Assembly: GCF_964656455.1 (NCBI RefSeq)
Contig: NC_135717.1
Span: 12,057,033-12,121,032 of the forward strand
Length of the DNA stretch: 64,000 nucleotides
Direction: 5' to 3'
Origin: Halichoerus grypus
Lineage: Eukaryota > Chordata > Mammalia > Carnivora > Phocidae
The first letter of the stretch is position 1. Each line of letters opens with the position of its first letter. Below the pieces are notes generated by a model. The model saw only the letters and a list, made by a program, of their open reading frames with translations. It was not told the DNA's origin and made no database searches. This document shows, one piece after another, positions 41,026-52,503 of this stretch. The position numbers were made by a program, and so were the translations under genes.

Positions 41026-42175
41026 CATCACACACAACTAAATCTCATCCCTCGAGGGCTGCTCGCTTCACAGGGGAACAGGAAGAGTCCCATAAGACAT
41101 TATGGTTCCACCATCATGAAATGAAAACGGTCTCCCTATACCATCAAAAACCACCATTTGCCAGCTCTCCATTCCCACAGGCATCTGTCCCTTTGGGTAA
41201 AAATTCAATAAAAAAAGAAGACACGCCCTCTACGCATTTGTGCTATAAACCATAACCATCAAATCAACTTGGAAAAAAACAAAACAAAAACACCTGATTT
41301 CAAAGGTATCGTGTCTCTATGCTAAAACCTGCAATGCCAAGCTGACATTTCTCTTGTAAGGGCCATGAACCTGTATGTGCCTCTAACACCTTATAAATAA
41401 ATAATGGACATAAAAATAGCAATAATGAACTTTGAAAAATACTAGCTAATTTACACCATAATAGAAATACCCAGGGATCTTTAACAATTGAAGGACTGAT
41501 GCCAGCCTCCCTAATAAGTACACCGAGCCACATTATTCCACATGTGAGTGTAATTTCTAAATTGCAGTGTACAATTCAGAAGGGTGTATGCTCTCTGAAA
41601 GGCAAAGAAGTATTTATATGAATGCTATTACTCAGCTGCATCATTCCCTGATGTGAAAAATCAAAGGAATTATTGGAACAATGTATTCCTTGAGGCCCAG
41701 GAGCAAAATGTTTCAGAAAAAGGCTGTCATTAATTTTTATGCAGTTGTGGAGATAAACCAATGCTCCGTGCCCCATGAAGCACACAGAGGTGTGAGCCTT
41801 TTGTGTGAGTGACCTCACTCCTTTTCCCCCCTTGTGCCTAAGAGAGCTGCCACTGCCGTGCATCTGTGTCCCAGTGAAGCCCTGCCCCAAGGCTGGCTGT
41901 TGGTTGACACTGGGAATGATGGGGTCAGCTGCTGCAGATGATTGGGTCACCACACACCAGAGTCAACTTCCCGAACCCCGAATCTGATATCCTCTGATAA
42001 AATCGAAGTTCCTAATTTTGGCCTGTGGGATCCTCCAAAAGCAGTCTCTACCTACCTAAGCAGGTGTATTTTCAGCTGTTTTCACTCCTCTTCAACGCCC
42101 CCCACCACCTATTTTCTTATGTTGCATCATAAATTCCAACAATTTTGGAATATTTTCAGTTTTCTAATGTATCTT
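41026..42175. other. Unique sequence with a possible conserved block
   Basis: Repeat-free. 41440-41790 is AT-rich with homeodomain, TCF-like and SOX-like motifs (see findings). Minus-strand frame 41576-41953 (125 codons) has no domain. Confidence 0.45.
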
Positions 42176-42410
42176 GGTACAGTGGCTCTCAAATGGGGGC
42201 AGTTTTCACACACACACACACACACACACACCTCAAGGGACATTCAGAAACTCTGAAGACATGTTTGACTGTCACAAGTAGAGATGCTCCAAACATCTAG
42301 CAGGTAGAGGTCAGGGATGCTGTTGAGCACCCACAACAGTCTCCTACAAAAAGGAATCATCCAGCTCACCGGATCGCTCACCATTAAGAAACTCTTCCTC
42401 GGTAAGTTGC
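42176..42410. repeat. hAT-type MITE with an internal CA expansion
   Basis: Starts cagtggctctcaaatggggg and continues ggtagaggtcagggatgctg ttgagcac and aacagtctcctaca, the pattern 'ttctcaaccagggtgattttgccccc...aggccagggatgctgctaaac'. It is the reverse-orientation relative of 63556-63765. A CA repeat at 42207-42231 sits near its start. Confidence 0.72.
42207..42231 (+). repeat. CA microsatellite
   Basis: Twelve CA units inside a hAT-type element. Confidence 0.95.
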
Positions 42411-42439
42411 ATTAATGACCCCGAATGTTCCCCTGCCCT

Positions 42440-42785
42440 TATATCCATACCCTAAGCCCTTTCATTTTGTGCTGTCCTCCCATCATCGGCACACCTTCAT
42501 CCCCATCCCTTGACTCTGGACTCAACCATATGACTTGCTTTGGCCAATAAAGTGGCAGAAATGACCATGTACATGTTTCCACTTGTTCTCTCTTGCCTCT
42601 GCTGGTACCGCGATAAAGACACGCTAGTGATCTCGTCCCAGAAGGATGAGAGACACACAGAATGGAGCCAGTCCCCAGCCAAGCCCAGTCCACAGACAAA
42701 CCCATGAGAAATACTGATCATTGTTTTAAGCCACTGAGTTTTGGGGTGATTTGTTAAGCAGTAATAGCTAACTATTACATACATA
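42440..42785 (+). repeat. MLT1-type MaLR LTR 3' part
   Basis: ctctggactcaaccatatga cttgctttggccaata, then agaaggatgagagacacaca and the 3' end gttttaagccactgagtttt ggggtgatttgttaagcagt. Confidence 0.88.
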
Positions 42786-43095
42786 ATGCTGCTTAGAAAG
42801 CTCCCTACCCTCACATCCATCTTCCTTGGGAAACCATTACTAATCTCACAAACTAAAACTCAGGGATCCCCGGTTCTAGAAATCTTCTTGGATTCCCTGC
42901 AGATAAATAGTCAATCCCTCCTCTTCGACACACTTTTACTATTGTACTGTACTATGTGTATTAACTCGTCTTGCCATCTTACTAGTGAACTCCTTAAGGG
43001 CAGAGGCTTTGTCTCAACTCTCCAGCCCCAAAGCAACATGGCAATTAGAGTGGACACTCAGGAAATATTTATGGAATGCAAAGAGGTGGACTAGA
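42786..43095 (+). repeat. L2 LINE 3' end
   Basis: gtgaactccttaagggcaga ggctttgtc, then ggaaatatttatggaatgca. Matches forward L2 'agctccatgagggcaggga...aataaatatttgttgaatg'. Confidence 0.85.
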
Positions 43096-43565
43096 AGGTT
43101 GGGGGAGGGTGATTATCAAGGGCATCTATCAGCTTTGGCTCTCACACTTGCAATGGTGCCTGGAACATAGCCCAAGCCCTGTGACAAAAGAAGAAACTGT
43201 TGGCTCCAGCCTGCAGTCTGGATTTCCCTGCCAATCAAAGTTGTCATGGAGAGGGACAGCCCCTGCCATTACTGTTGAGCACAATGAAACTGTTTAGAGG
43301 AGAGCCTTACCTTCAGGAAATTCCAACGAGCCTGTTTTATTGTTACCCTCCAACAGTAATGACTCCCATGGGATTAAACAGAGTGTAAAGTAATTGCTAA
43401 AACATCCCCTGCCGTGGACAGAGAAAGCTGAACAAGACATAATGCTCCCACTTCACTTGGGAGGGAGGGGACTCGCTCATGGAAACTAAGTGTGCTATTG
43501 TAGCCTCACAGGGTTGGAAGAGGGAACCCAGGGAGGACAGATGCAGGGCCATGCAGAAGAAAGAG
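43096..43565. other. Unique sequence
   Basis: Contains spaced 11-bp inverted arms at 43267-43277 and 43351-43361. No gene seen. Confidence 0.4.
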
Positions 43566-43569
43566 TCCA

Positions 43570-43765
43570 GACTTGGGAAACAGACCAGCTCGGATTGAAA
43601 TCTCAACCCCACCTCAGGTCACTTCATGCCTCTGAATCTTGGTTTGCTCATCTGCAAAACAGGGATATAAAATACCTCTCCTCTAAAGGTTGTAATGATA
43701 AAAGAGATAACAACACACATGAACACCTGGTGCAAAGGGGCTCAATAATTTTTGTTCCCTTCCCT
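43570..43765 (+). repeat. MIR SINE
   Basis: Forward MIR: cggattgaaatctcaacccc acctc, ctgaatcttggtttgctcat ctgcaaaacagggatataaa, end ggtgcaaaggggctcaataa. Confidence 0.88.
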
Positions 43766-44150
43766 CTCGTGGAAGTTTGGAGTAGAAACATATCAGAACA
43801 AATATGTAAAAATAAAGGGACCCCAGCCAAGAAAACACAAGCTCCAAAGAGATAGTCTTACCAGAAAATTGAGTAGTAAACAACTCAGTGGGAATTAAAG
43901 GACACTAGAAACTTCCTTCCCACCAACAGAGAGCCATGTGGCTGAATTCTGGGTGGGAGGCAGTAATTCTCAACCGTCTCTCTCTTGCAAAGATGGCTCC
44001 ATGAACAGATGACCTGAACAGTCATAGAAGATTCTATGCTCAGGAAGGCTTCATGCTTGTGTTAATACTCTGCTGTCACTGTCTTGAAATTCTTTATAAT
44101 TTTTGAACAAGAGGTGCCAGATTTTTACTGTGCACTGGGCCCTGCAATTA
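43766..44150. other. No recognised feature
   Basis: Unique sequence. Confidence 0.4.
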
Positions 44151-44164
44151 AAAAGCCAGTTCAT

Positions 44165-44290
44165 GGGGCACCTGGGTGGCTCAGTTGGTTAAGCATCCAA
44201 TTCTTGATTTCAGCTCAGGTTATGATCTCAGGGTTTCTCTGCCCCTTCCTCCCCCACATACTCCCTCTCCCTCTCTTAAGGAAAAAAAAA
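44165..44290 (+). repeat. CAN SINE, truncated internally
   Basis: Head ggggcacctgggtggctcag. After gttatgatctcagggtt it jumps to the CT block, so the middle of the body is missing. Target-site duplications aaaagccagtt at 44151-44161 and 44291-44301 show that it was inserted in this form. Confidence 0.93.
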
Positions 44291-44301
44291 AAAAGCCAGT
44301 T

Positions 44302-44489
44302 TTGTGCTCTTGTCCTTCAATCCCAATGGATAAAGTGTGGGATATCTTTCCTCCAGGAATTCCTGTCTGCTAAAAAATGTGTATAGCTCACAGGGACCAG
44401 CCCATTGGAAATTCTAGCCTGAAAGTTCACAGAGCCATCACTACCACCTAAAAATCCCTAGCAGAAAACTCTCCTGCAGACCAGGACTA
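44302..44489. other. No recognised feature
   Basis: Unique sequence. Confidence 0.4.
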
Positions 44490-44990
44490 TCAGAGAGGGT
44501 GCCTTCCACTGAAAGTAATAGAATGCGGGGTCAAGAGTGACTTAGATGATGGAGATGTGGCATTATCTCATCTAACTGGAAACCTGGTAAGAAGCTGTAC
44601 CAGGATGATTTGGCATCTCTGCCACTCTCGTTGCCTTGACTTTGTGGTCACAATATGGCAGTTGCCATTCTATACATAGATCTTCCCACAACACCACTGA
44701 GAGAAGGAAGGGAAGAAAGGGGTCTCTTCCCATACCTCACTATTCTTATTGGAGGACACCTTCTTTCCAGAAGTCTTCAGCAGATGATTTTTTCCATCTC
44801 ATTGTGAAGAATTGGGACAGATGACCACAGCCAGCTATATGGAGGCCTGCTGAGCAAGTACAAATCTGCCACTGGGGAATGGAATGACTATGGCTGCCAT
44901 CACTGTGATCTGAACAACGGTGGGTCCCATCACCAAGGAGGAAGGAGGAACAATCAGTGGGCAAATGGCCTTGGATTAGGTTTCTCCTCC
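44490..44990. repeat. Old dispersed repeat, family not assigned
   Basis: gaaaggggtctcttcccata, actatggctgccatcactgt gatctg and ggtgggtcccatcaccaagg resemble the same old repeat class as 31380-31900. Weak. Confidence 0.35.
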
Positions 44991-45194
44991 TTCCATAGCT
45001 ATCCCCACTTCTGAGAAGCTGATGGGAGCCTACCTTCCCATCACTCACCAGAACTCACCTTTCATTGCTGCCCAAAGTCCCCTTGGGAAGGGTGTTTTGT
45101 GGTGAATAAGAATAGTTAATCATTCCATGAGGACAACTCAACGAGAAAGTCTCAGGCCACCGGTTTCAGAAACACTCAGAAATGCTGTCACTTA

Positions 45195-45360
45195 GCACCA
45201 GATCCATGTTCTTGAGTAGTTTCTGTATTCACTCTGAGCCTCAGTTTTCTCTCCTGTAGATTGAGAATAGTAATGCTTACTAGATAAGGCTATGGAGAGG
45301 GGTAAATGAGATAATTCTATAAAACACTCAATAGATACCAGTTTTCTCTTTCCATGGCAT
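45195..45360 (+). repeat. MIR SINE
   Basis: Forward MIR: actctgagcctcagttttct ctcctgtagattgagaatag and gtaaatgagataattctata. Confidence 0.88.
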
Positions 45361-45475
45361 TGTAGGTGAACAGACTGAGCCCAAGAAGAGTTAAAAATTT
45401 ACCTAAGTTAACAAAGCCAGAGAGTGACAGAGCTGAATTCGAACCCAGGCCTTACTGATGCTGGGCCTGTGCCAC
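45361..45475 (-). repeat. MIR SINE
   Basis: Antisense MIR: gtgaacagactgagcccaag, agagtgacagagctgaattc gaacccaggcc. It includes an intact reverse B-box-like gttcga region. Confidence 0.82.
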
Positions 45476-46207
45476 CTCTCTGCTCCTGGGGCATTTTCCC
45501 ACCCAGCACATTCCAACACTTCCCTTCGAGCCTTGATGACTTCCAGGTGTTCAAGGTTTTCTTGCTAAAACGCAAATGCCCCCAGGAAAAGTACCACCTT
45601 CATGAGCTAGCTCCTGCTGGAGGATGGCTGTTCTCCTGATAAAGGAAAGTCTTGGTGGGGAAAAAAGAGAGTAAGAAACAAGCTGAGAGACCCCACAGGG
45701 GCCTTTCTACTTTGCGATTTTGTTCTCCAAAATCACACCCAAAGGAGTCAGGCCTGTGTAACCCAGGGTGTCACCACCTCAAAAACATTTGTATTTTCTC
45801 TGAGCTGACAGAACAAGGGTAGAAATGTAATGTAGAATTGTGTTAAGTCATATTAAATTAGGGCAGTGTTCAGATCCTGGCATGGAGCTTTAGATAATAA
45901 CAGTTTATTGATTTGTGAATTGTGTTCAGTCAGAATTAGGTCTGTCAGCATAAAGCTGGGTTTTGCCAATGCAATTATTTTCAACAACACAGCATTTGAA
46001 TATCAATATCAATAACATTTACCTTTAGAGAAAAAAAATAAATAAACACCTACTACCATGACTATCAGGAATTAGGAATCTCCCTATATGAGGCCCACAG
46101 GTCTGTGGCCCCCAAGGCCCGGGGCAAATACAGACTCCGCACTAGAGTTACTACTGCAATGGTCTCCCCAGGGGCCCAGCACCAGGCCCACATTTCCCAT
46201 CCTCCAT
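45476..46207. other. Unique sequence, possible conserved block
   Basis: Repeat-free. 45780-46050 is AT-rich and rich in homeodomain-like motifs (see findings). Confidence 0.4.
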
Positions 46208-46567
46208 TGTCTTAGTCCATTCGGGCTGCTATAACAAAATACTGTAGTCTATGTGGCTTATAAACAATAGACATTTATTTCTCACAGTTCTGGAGGGTGG
46301 AAATCCAAGAACAAGATGCCAACTGATTTGGTGTCTGGTGAGAGCCCACTTCCTGGTTCATAGATGGCGGTCTTCCCACTGTGCCTTCCCATGGAAGAAG
46401 GGGAAAGGGAGCTTTCTGGTACCTCTTTTATAAGGTACTTATCCCATTCATGAGCCTTCAGCCCTCATGACCTAATCACCTTCCAAAATCCCCACCTCCT
46501 GATGCCATCACATTGGGGATTAGGTTTCAATATGTGAATCTGGAGGGGATACATTCAGTCTATAGCA
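46208..46567 (-). repeat. MaLR solo LTR (MLT1A/MST type), near full length
   Basis: Reads antisense: tgtcttagtccattcgggct gctataacaaaat, tttatttctcacagttctgg, cctgatgccatcacattggg gattaggtttcaa and end cagtctatagca. It has TG...CA termini and is ~360 bp, the normal LTR length for this group. No coding remnant flanks it. Confidence 0.93.
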
Positions 46568-46795
46568 CCTACCCACCTGCCTTCACCATCATATGAAAAG
46601 TAGCAAGAAACCTACAAGCTGTGGGATTTGGAGAAGCTTGAAAGAGGCCAGTCCCTCAAACATTACTCTTCCCTTAACTCAAGCCTGGAATTCAACTCTT
46701 GATTCATTGATCGGTGGTGCACATATTCTATTTCAACCTCAACTGGTTTACTACAATTCAATTCTGCCACTACCTACCTGTAGTTAGCACGGACC
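46568..46795. other. No recognised feature
   Basis: Unique sequence. Confidence 0.4.
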
Positions 46796-47370
46796 CCACA
46801 AGTTAAATGTTCAGTCCTCCATAAGATTGTCCTCACTTCAGATGCCAGCTGGACTTTGGGGTGTCTCAGGCCACCTGTGCTCTTGACTGATGGTGACAAA
46901 TTTGGGGGTTCCCATGACCCCCTCAGATTTGATAATTTGTTAGATTGACTCACAGAATTCAGGAAAGCATTTTACTTATGATTACATTTTATTATAAAGA
47001 ATACAAACCCCAACCAGCCAAATGAAGAAACAGGACAAGGTCTGAGAGGGTCTCGAATACAGAGCTTCTGTACCCTCTCCCTGTGGAATTGGGGCACTTG
47101 ACCCTACCAGTACATCGGTGTGTTCACCAACCAGGAAACTCCACTGAGCTCTGATGTCCAGACTTCTTAAGGAGGTTTCATGATGTCAAGATGATTGGCT
47201 AAGTCACTGGCCGTGTGACTGAACTCAATCTCCAATCCCCCTGCTGCTTATAGGTCAGGCTGGCTCCAAGTCCCAACCCTCTCATCATACGGTTGGCCTT
47301 TCTGGTGACCAGCCCCCATTCCTGACTACCAGGGAGCCCACCTGGAGTCACCTCATTAGCATAAACTCAG
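46796..47370 (-). repeat. Probable old LTR, family not assigned
   Basis: gggttcccatgaccccctca, gattgactcacagaattcag gaaagc, tgttcaccaaccaggaaact and ggttggcctttctggtgacc agcccccatt are familiar from an abundant ancient mammalian LTR-like repeat. Strand is likely antisense. Name not certain. Confidence 0.55.
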
Positions 47371-47839
47371 GTGTGACAGGAGGAAGGGCTCATGAATAAC
47401 AAAGACACTCCTGTCATTTGGGAAATTCCAAGAGTTTTAGAAGCTCGACAAAGATTGGACAAATTCTTTATTATGTAACACACATGTCCTGCCTTTGGAG
47501 CATAAAAATAGCTCAGCAGGTAAGCTCTGGGGCCTCTGAGTCTGTCCTTTCCCTTTCAAGAGGAGACACTGAAAGAGCTAGTTACCTTTGTTTTTTGTTT
47601 CTGCCTAATTTCTTTTTCCTTTTCCGAATCAATATTTCTTTTCCTGATACCCTAAAACAGTGATGCTGGATCACTGAAATTTTGCCCAGCCAAAATACCA
47701 AACTAGGACCTCTCTTCACCCTTGGCCCCAACCTCCTGACCACAAACACATCTCAGTATCAACCACGAACTATTGTTTCAGTGACATTAGAAACCCACAG
47801 AAATTTTAAAATATGATACTCATTTTGTATTCCTCACAG
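47371..47839. other. No recognised feature
   Basis: Unique sequence. Confidence 0.4.
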
Positions 47840-47908
47840 CCAGCACCTATTAAACTGCCAAGAACTTATCTGGTGCTCAATAAATATTTCTTCAGTTTAA
47901 TTAGCTGG
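47840..47908 (+). repeat. L2 LINE 3' terminus
   Basis: acagccagcacctattaaac and tggtgctcaataaatatttc ttcag. Confidence 0.75.
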
Positions 47909-47949
47909 TTAATCTGAATATTAGCTATAACATATCCAATTCAGAAAAC

Positions 47950-48330
47950 TACCAACATTTAATGAGCACAAACTGTAAACCAAGTTCTTGAGAAATAACA
48001 GGAATAAAGCATAGTCTCTGGTCCCAAGGAGCTGACTATGGCATGGGGAAGACAAAAAACTAAAATAATGATTTCTTTATAAAATTTAAATTCTATAATA
48101 GAAGTAATAGCAGAGTCCTGTAGGAAACTTCATAAAGATTATGTCTGAGTTGCAATGTGTGTTGTGGGATTGGGAGGTGAGAATGCGAAGGTGTTGGAGA
48201 CATCCTTAATTGGAGGAGTTAGACACCAGTAGATGAGCATAAGTAAGTTTCAGGCAAGGTAAAACTGTGTGGGGAAAAAGGATGGGACTACAAAGGGGAC
48301 CCACAGAGTAATTTTAGGATGGTAAGATTC
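47950..48330 (-). repeat. L2 LINE 3' region
   Basis: Antisense L2: aacatttaatgagcacaaac, catagtctctggtcccaagg agctgac, then worn text to 48330. Confidence 0.7.
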
Positions 48331-48344
48331 TGAACAGAACTGGG

Positions 48345-50270
48345 GTGGTAGGTACATTTTTTATGCATTTGTCAAAACCCATAAAGCTTTACATCACAAA
48401 AAGTGAACTTCAATGTATGCAGATTTTTTTTTTAAGTCAACCAGGAGTTGGGGAGATCCTAGGATGAAACACAGACTGTGATAAAAGAATCAAAATGTTG
48501 CACAAACGTGTGAAGGAGGTTGGGGAAAAGAAGCCGAGATCTAAGTATTACTGTGGAAAATGTAAGGCCAAAGACAAATGGCAATCTACATACATATTGT
48601 AGTCTAGTTGGTAAAGTCGTTTCTCACAGGGTTCCAGGTTAAAAATTCGGGAACTGTTTTACATGTATACTGGAAATAAACCAATAAGAAAATAGATGGT
48701 GGTTGATGGGAGCCAGGTTCATTGCTGTTGGCAAGGGGAATTAAGGATAAGCAGGAAGGAAAGGCTAGAATAGGCCATAGGGTGCTGGATTTGAGTCAGG
48801 GGCTTTAGCATGGACTCACTGTTAGCTTAATATAGACACAGATGGACAGATATCGTTATAGGTACATGCACGGACATGAGTTAGTATACACACAAACATA
48901 TATTTCCTAGTTGTGTCAGTTGGTAGGGCCTAAGAAGCAATGACGTCCCAGGAGCAATGAGCACACCAAGTACCCATATCTTGGTTTCCAACACCATTCC
49001 CCAATAAAAGGAACCAGGGCTCCTTGGAGTTATAGCTGCTTCTAGGGCTGGGGCAGGGAAGATACAAGATGAGCCCAGAATATCTCACAGTACCAAAAAG
49101 TAAAAAACGTACTCAAAAAACAAAAAGATAGGGGCATATCCAAAGAATGCAGGAGCCGGGGCACCTGGGTGGCTCAGTTATTAAGCATCTGCCTTCAGCT
49201 CAGGTCATGATCCCAGGGTCCTGGGATCAAGCCCCGCATCGGGCTCCCTGCTCAGCAGGAAGCCTGCTTCTCCCTCTCCCACTCCCCCTGCTTCTGTTCC
49301 CTCTCTCGCTGTGTCTCTATCTGTCAAATAAATAAAATCTTTAAAAAAAAAAAAAAGAACGCAGGAGCCAATCTGAAAGATCCTCAGTGGTCAAAGCTGT
49401 AATAATTTGAGACATAAAATAGTGTAGTATTGGATGATAACCCAACATATACAATAAACACCTATGAGTCCATACTTAGCTGTAAATAAATGATCCAGAT
49501 GAATAAATACTTGTGGGCTTAGAGACAAGTCTTCCTTACGGAATAACTTCAAATAGTTTATATAGATAATCCCCCCCCCCAACCAGGAGATAAAGCTTAA
49601 CACACCTTGAGTGTGGGACATAGTTAGTGACTTGCATCTAAAGAAAAGAGTATACAAAGAGGAAAAAATAAAAGTAACTTTATAGTGAAGAAATCCAGCA
49701 AACACTTCCTTAACCAGATGATCAGGGTTAACATCAGAGATAAGTCATGTTAGTAATATATACATATCATGCCATGTGATGAGAAAGGCACTTTGCCTCT
49801 GTAGTCTTCCTCCAAAAAAAAACCCATACCCCCAGCCTGATCATGAGAAAAACACCAGACAAACTCAAATTGAGAGAAGGCTACAAAATACCCAGCACTA
49901 TACCTCAAAACTGTCAAGGTTATCTAAAACAAGGAAAGGCTTGGAAAATGGTCACATATCAGAGGACACCAAAGAAGGAATGGCGTGTAAGGTAATGTGG
50001 TATATCCTGGATGGAATCCTGGGGAGAGAAAAGAGGACATCAGTGAAAAAAAACAAAAAAACAAAAAAACACTGAAATCCAAGCAAAGTCTGAAGTTGAG
50101 ATAATAGTGATATGCCAACGTGGGTTTCCCAGTCGTGAGAAATGTACCATGGCAATGTTAGAGGTTAATTGTAGTGGAAACTGGGTGGGGAGTCTATGGG
50201 AATTATCAGACTTAGCGTTGCACCCCTTCCAGAAACCTAAAACTATTCTAAAACAAAAAGATTCTTTTTG
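48345..50270 (+). repeat. L1M LINE 3' UTR, split by SINE
   Basis: Forward old L1M 3' UTR: ttgtcaaaacccataaagct ttacatcac, tgaacttcaatgtatgcaga, catgagaaaaacaccagaca aactcaaattgag, tggtatatcctggatggaat cctgggg and end cctaaaactattctaaaaca aaaag. A poly-C run lies at 49571-49580. Confidence 0.85.
49158..49353 (+). repeat. CAN SINE inside L1M
   Basis: Young subfamily: head ggggcacctgggtggctcag, cttcagctcaggtcatgatc, tail ctgtcaaataaataaaatct. Target-site duplications aaagaatgcaggagcc (49142-49157) and aaagaacgcaggagcc (49354-49369), one mismatch. Confidence 0.98.
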
Positions 50271-50824
50271 AAGTGCAGGATAAGTTGGAAAAAGAAATAT
50301 GGCATAGAGTATCAGGTGATGGAGACAATGAGGGGAGATGAGATTTGGAGTTTGAGACCAGATTCTAGGAGCTAGACCAGCAGTGGCTTCAACAAATAAG
50401 GATTTTATTACTCTCACCTCCCCCCCCCCGCAAAAAAAGGAACGTAGGTGTAGTCTATAGAAAGCAGGTAAAGGAGTTCTTGCTCTCACCATCATTAGCA
50501 CGTGGTTTCCATCTTGCATTTTATAATTACAAAATGTCACATTGCATCAGCATTCCTGTAGGAAAAAGTGAAGAGTGAGCCATAAAGGAGATGTCCCACG
50601 AGCCCCGCCCAGGGAACATCCACTTCTTTTCCCTGACCAGAATTGGATCACATGGACGTTCCCAGCCGCAAGAGAGTCTAGAGAGCTTAGTACTCCTCAG
50701 AGTGCACAATGCCTCCCTGAACAAAATCAGGATCCTATTTGTAAAGAAGAGCAGATATGGAGAGATTAACCAACAGTACAGGCTGAGAGAAAGGGCTTCT
50801 ATTTGGTCCTATGGACAATAAGAG
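50271..50824. other. Unique sequence
   Basis: No gene assigned. The 166-codon minus-strand frame at 50040-50540 runs across the L1M end and is not supported. Confidence 0.45.
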
Positions 50825-51330
50825 TTTCATCCATTTTCAAGCAAAGCAATAGCACGATTACATGCATGTTTTCAAAAGACCACTCTGGCAACTCTAGTCA
50901 TGAAGCAGCGGAGGATTTTTTAATCTTTGCCATATCAAAACTTCCTCTGAGAATTTCATGAGAGCTGTAGATTCTCTCCCTGGGGTGGCGGGGAGTGGTG
51001 GGAGAAACTGGACATAGGCACAGAATTTTCTAAGCAATCGCGGGGCGGGAGTCAAACTTTCTGAAGCTCACAGACGTCAGGAAAGAACGCCTGGCAAAAA
51101 GGTTGAAGGTGGAGAGGCTACAAGCAGAAGGACTGATGGGGATGCTTTGAGGTTATCTAAGCAGAGGGATGACAAGGGGCCAAACCAGGCAGATAGTTGT
51201 AGAAACAGGGCGGGGGGGGCGGGGGAGGGATTGATTAGAGAGATGATCTGAACTAGAAACAACAACACTTGGTGTTTAATTGAATAGGCGAATTAGATTG
51301 GCTTGGGAGAATCAGGGAAGACACGATTAC
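50825..51330 (-). repeat. L2 LINE, internal part
   Basis: Antisense L2: agcaatagcacgattacatg, aagaccactctggcaactct, then gatgctttgaggttatctaa and ttgattagagagatgatctg. Moderately diverged. Confidence 0.6.
51208..51229 (+). other. Short-loop G-quadruplex motif
   Basis: GGG-C-GGGGGGGG-C-GGGGG-A-GGG, four G runs with one-base loops. The same stretch contains GC-box (GGGCGG) matches. Confidence 0.85.
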
Positions 51331-51394
51331 CAACATTTTTCTCTAAAATAACTTCAGGATGATTGTGCTAGTAACCAGACAGGGAAAGGGGTAA

Positions 51395-51434
51395 GGGGTA
51401 AGGGGACAGACCAAGGGGTAAGGGGACAGACCAA
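51395..51434 (+). repeat. 20-bp tandem duplication
   Basis: ggggtaaggggacagaccaa occurs twice head to tail, next to further ggggtaa units at 51388-51394. Confidence 0.9.
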
Positions 51435-51869
51435 GAGTGTGGCTTGAGCCTGCTGAATGTAGAGTGCCCTGCAGCTGCAAAAATACCTCAAGCAGAATGA
51501 ACTCTAGAGCCGGCCTCAGGAGAGGCCAGGACTGAACAGGAAGCAGGGGCAGGTGATACACACCAAGCACTCTATGATGCAGACATGTTCAAAACGTCCT
51601 GACGTGGTCAAGCCTTCCCTTTTCCATATTCAGTTTGAAACCATTTCAAACATGATGATAGATTTCTCTCAACACAAAGCTCTTTTTAAAAATGATTATG
51701 TGACATACAAGAAATAGAAGGTTTCCATCCATCTCTAATTTCAGCCTTGAAATGAGAATTTGCTCCTTCAAGAAACAAGGAGCTTCACATGTCCAAAGTC
51801 AAATCGACAGCATTGGCTATGAGTGTTATAATCTTATAATTGCTCCTAAAGAATGGCCGAGCAAAGTTC
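51435..51869. other. No recognised feature
   Basis: Unique sequence. Confidence 0.4.
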
Positions 51870-51932
51870 TAACATGGTGGTGAAGAAGACAGGTGCTGAC
51901 AGATGATAGGATGAGGTACAGAGTCTGGTTTC

Positions 51933-52141
51933 TTTTTTTTTTTTTTTTTTTTTAAGATTTTATTTATTTATTTGACAGAGAGAGACACAGCGAGAGAGGG
52001 AACACAAGCAGGGGGAGTGGGAGAGGGAGAAGCAGGCTTCCCGCTGAGCAGGTAGCCCGATGCGGGGCTCGATCCCAGGACCCTGGGATCATGACCTGAG
52101 CCAAAGGCAGACGCTTAACGACTGAGCCACCCAGGCACCCC
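51933..52141 (-). repeat. CAN SINE inside MIR
   Basis: Young reverse copy with a 22-base T-tract, gatcccaggaccctgggatc and end gagccacccaggcacccc. Perfect target-site duplications gagtctggtttc at 51921-51932 and 52142-52153. Confidence 0.98.
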
Positions 52142-52167
52142 GAGTCTGGTTTCAAAACTGACTAGCA

Positions 52168-52357
52168 GGGGCGCCTGGGTGGTTCAGTCAGTTAAGTGTC
52201 TGCCTTCGGCTCAGGTCATGATCTTAGGGTCCTGGGATCGAGTCCCATGTCGGGCTCCCTGCTCAGCGGGGAGTCTGCTTCTCTCTCTCCCTCTGCCCAT
52301 CCCACAACTCATGCTCTCTCTCTCTCAACTAAATAAATAAAAGCTTAAAAAAAAAAC
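52168..52357 (+). repeat. CAN SINE inside MIR
   Basis: Head ggggcgcctgggtggttcag, tail ctctctcaactaaataaata. Target-site duplications ctgactagca at 52158-52167 and 52358-52367. It lies only 26 bp from the previous SINE, in the opposite direction. Confidence 0.98.
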
Positions 52358-52503
52358 CTGACTAGCAGTGTGATGATCTTGGGCAATTTACCAAACCTTA
52401 CATAGCCTCCCTTTCCTCATCTATAAAATAAGGTTAAAAAAAAAAAATAGTGCCTAGATATAACAGCCCCCAATAGGGTCATTGTGAGAATTGAGTCAAA
52501 GAT

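Noticed and set aside
50040..50540. 166-residue minus-strand frame
   Set aside because: It overlaps the 3' end of an L1M on the opposite strand and has no domain.
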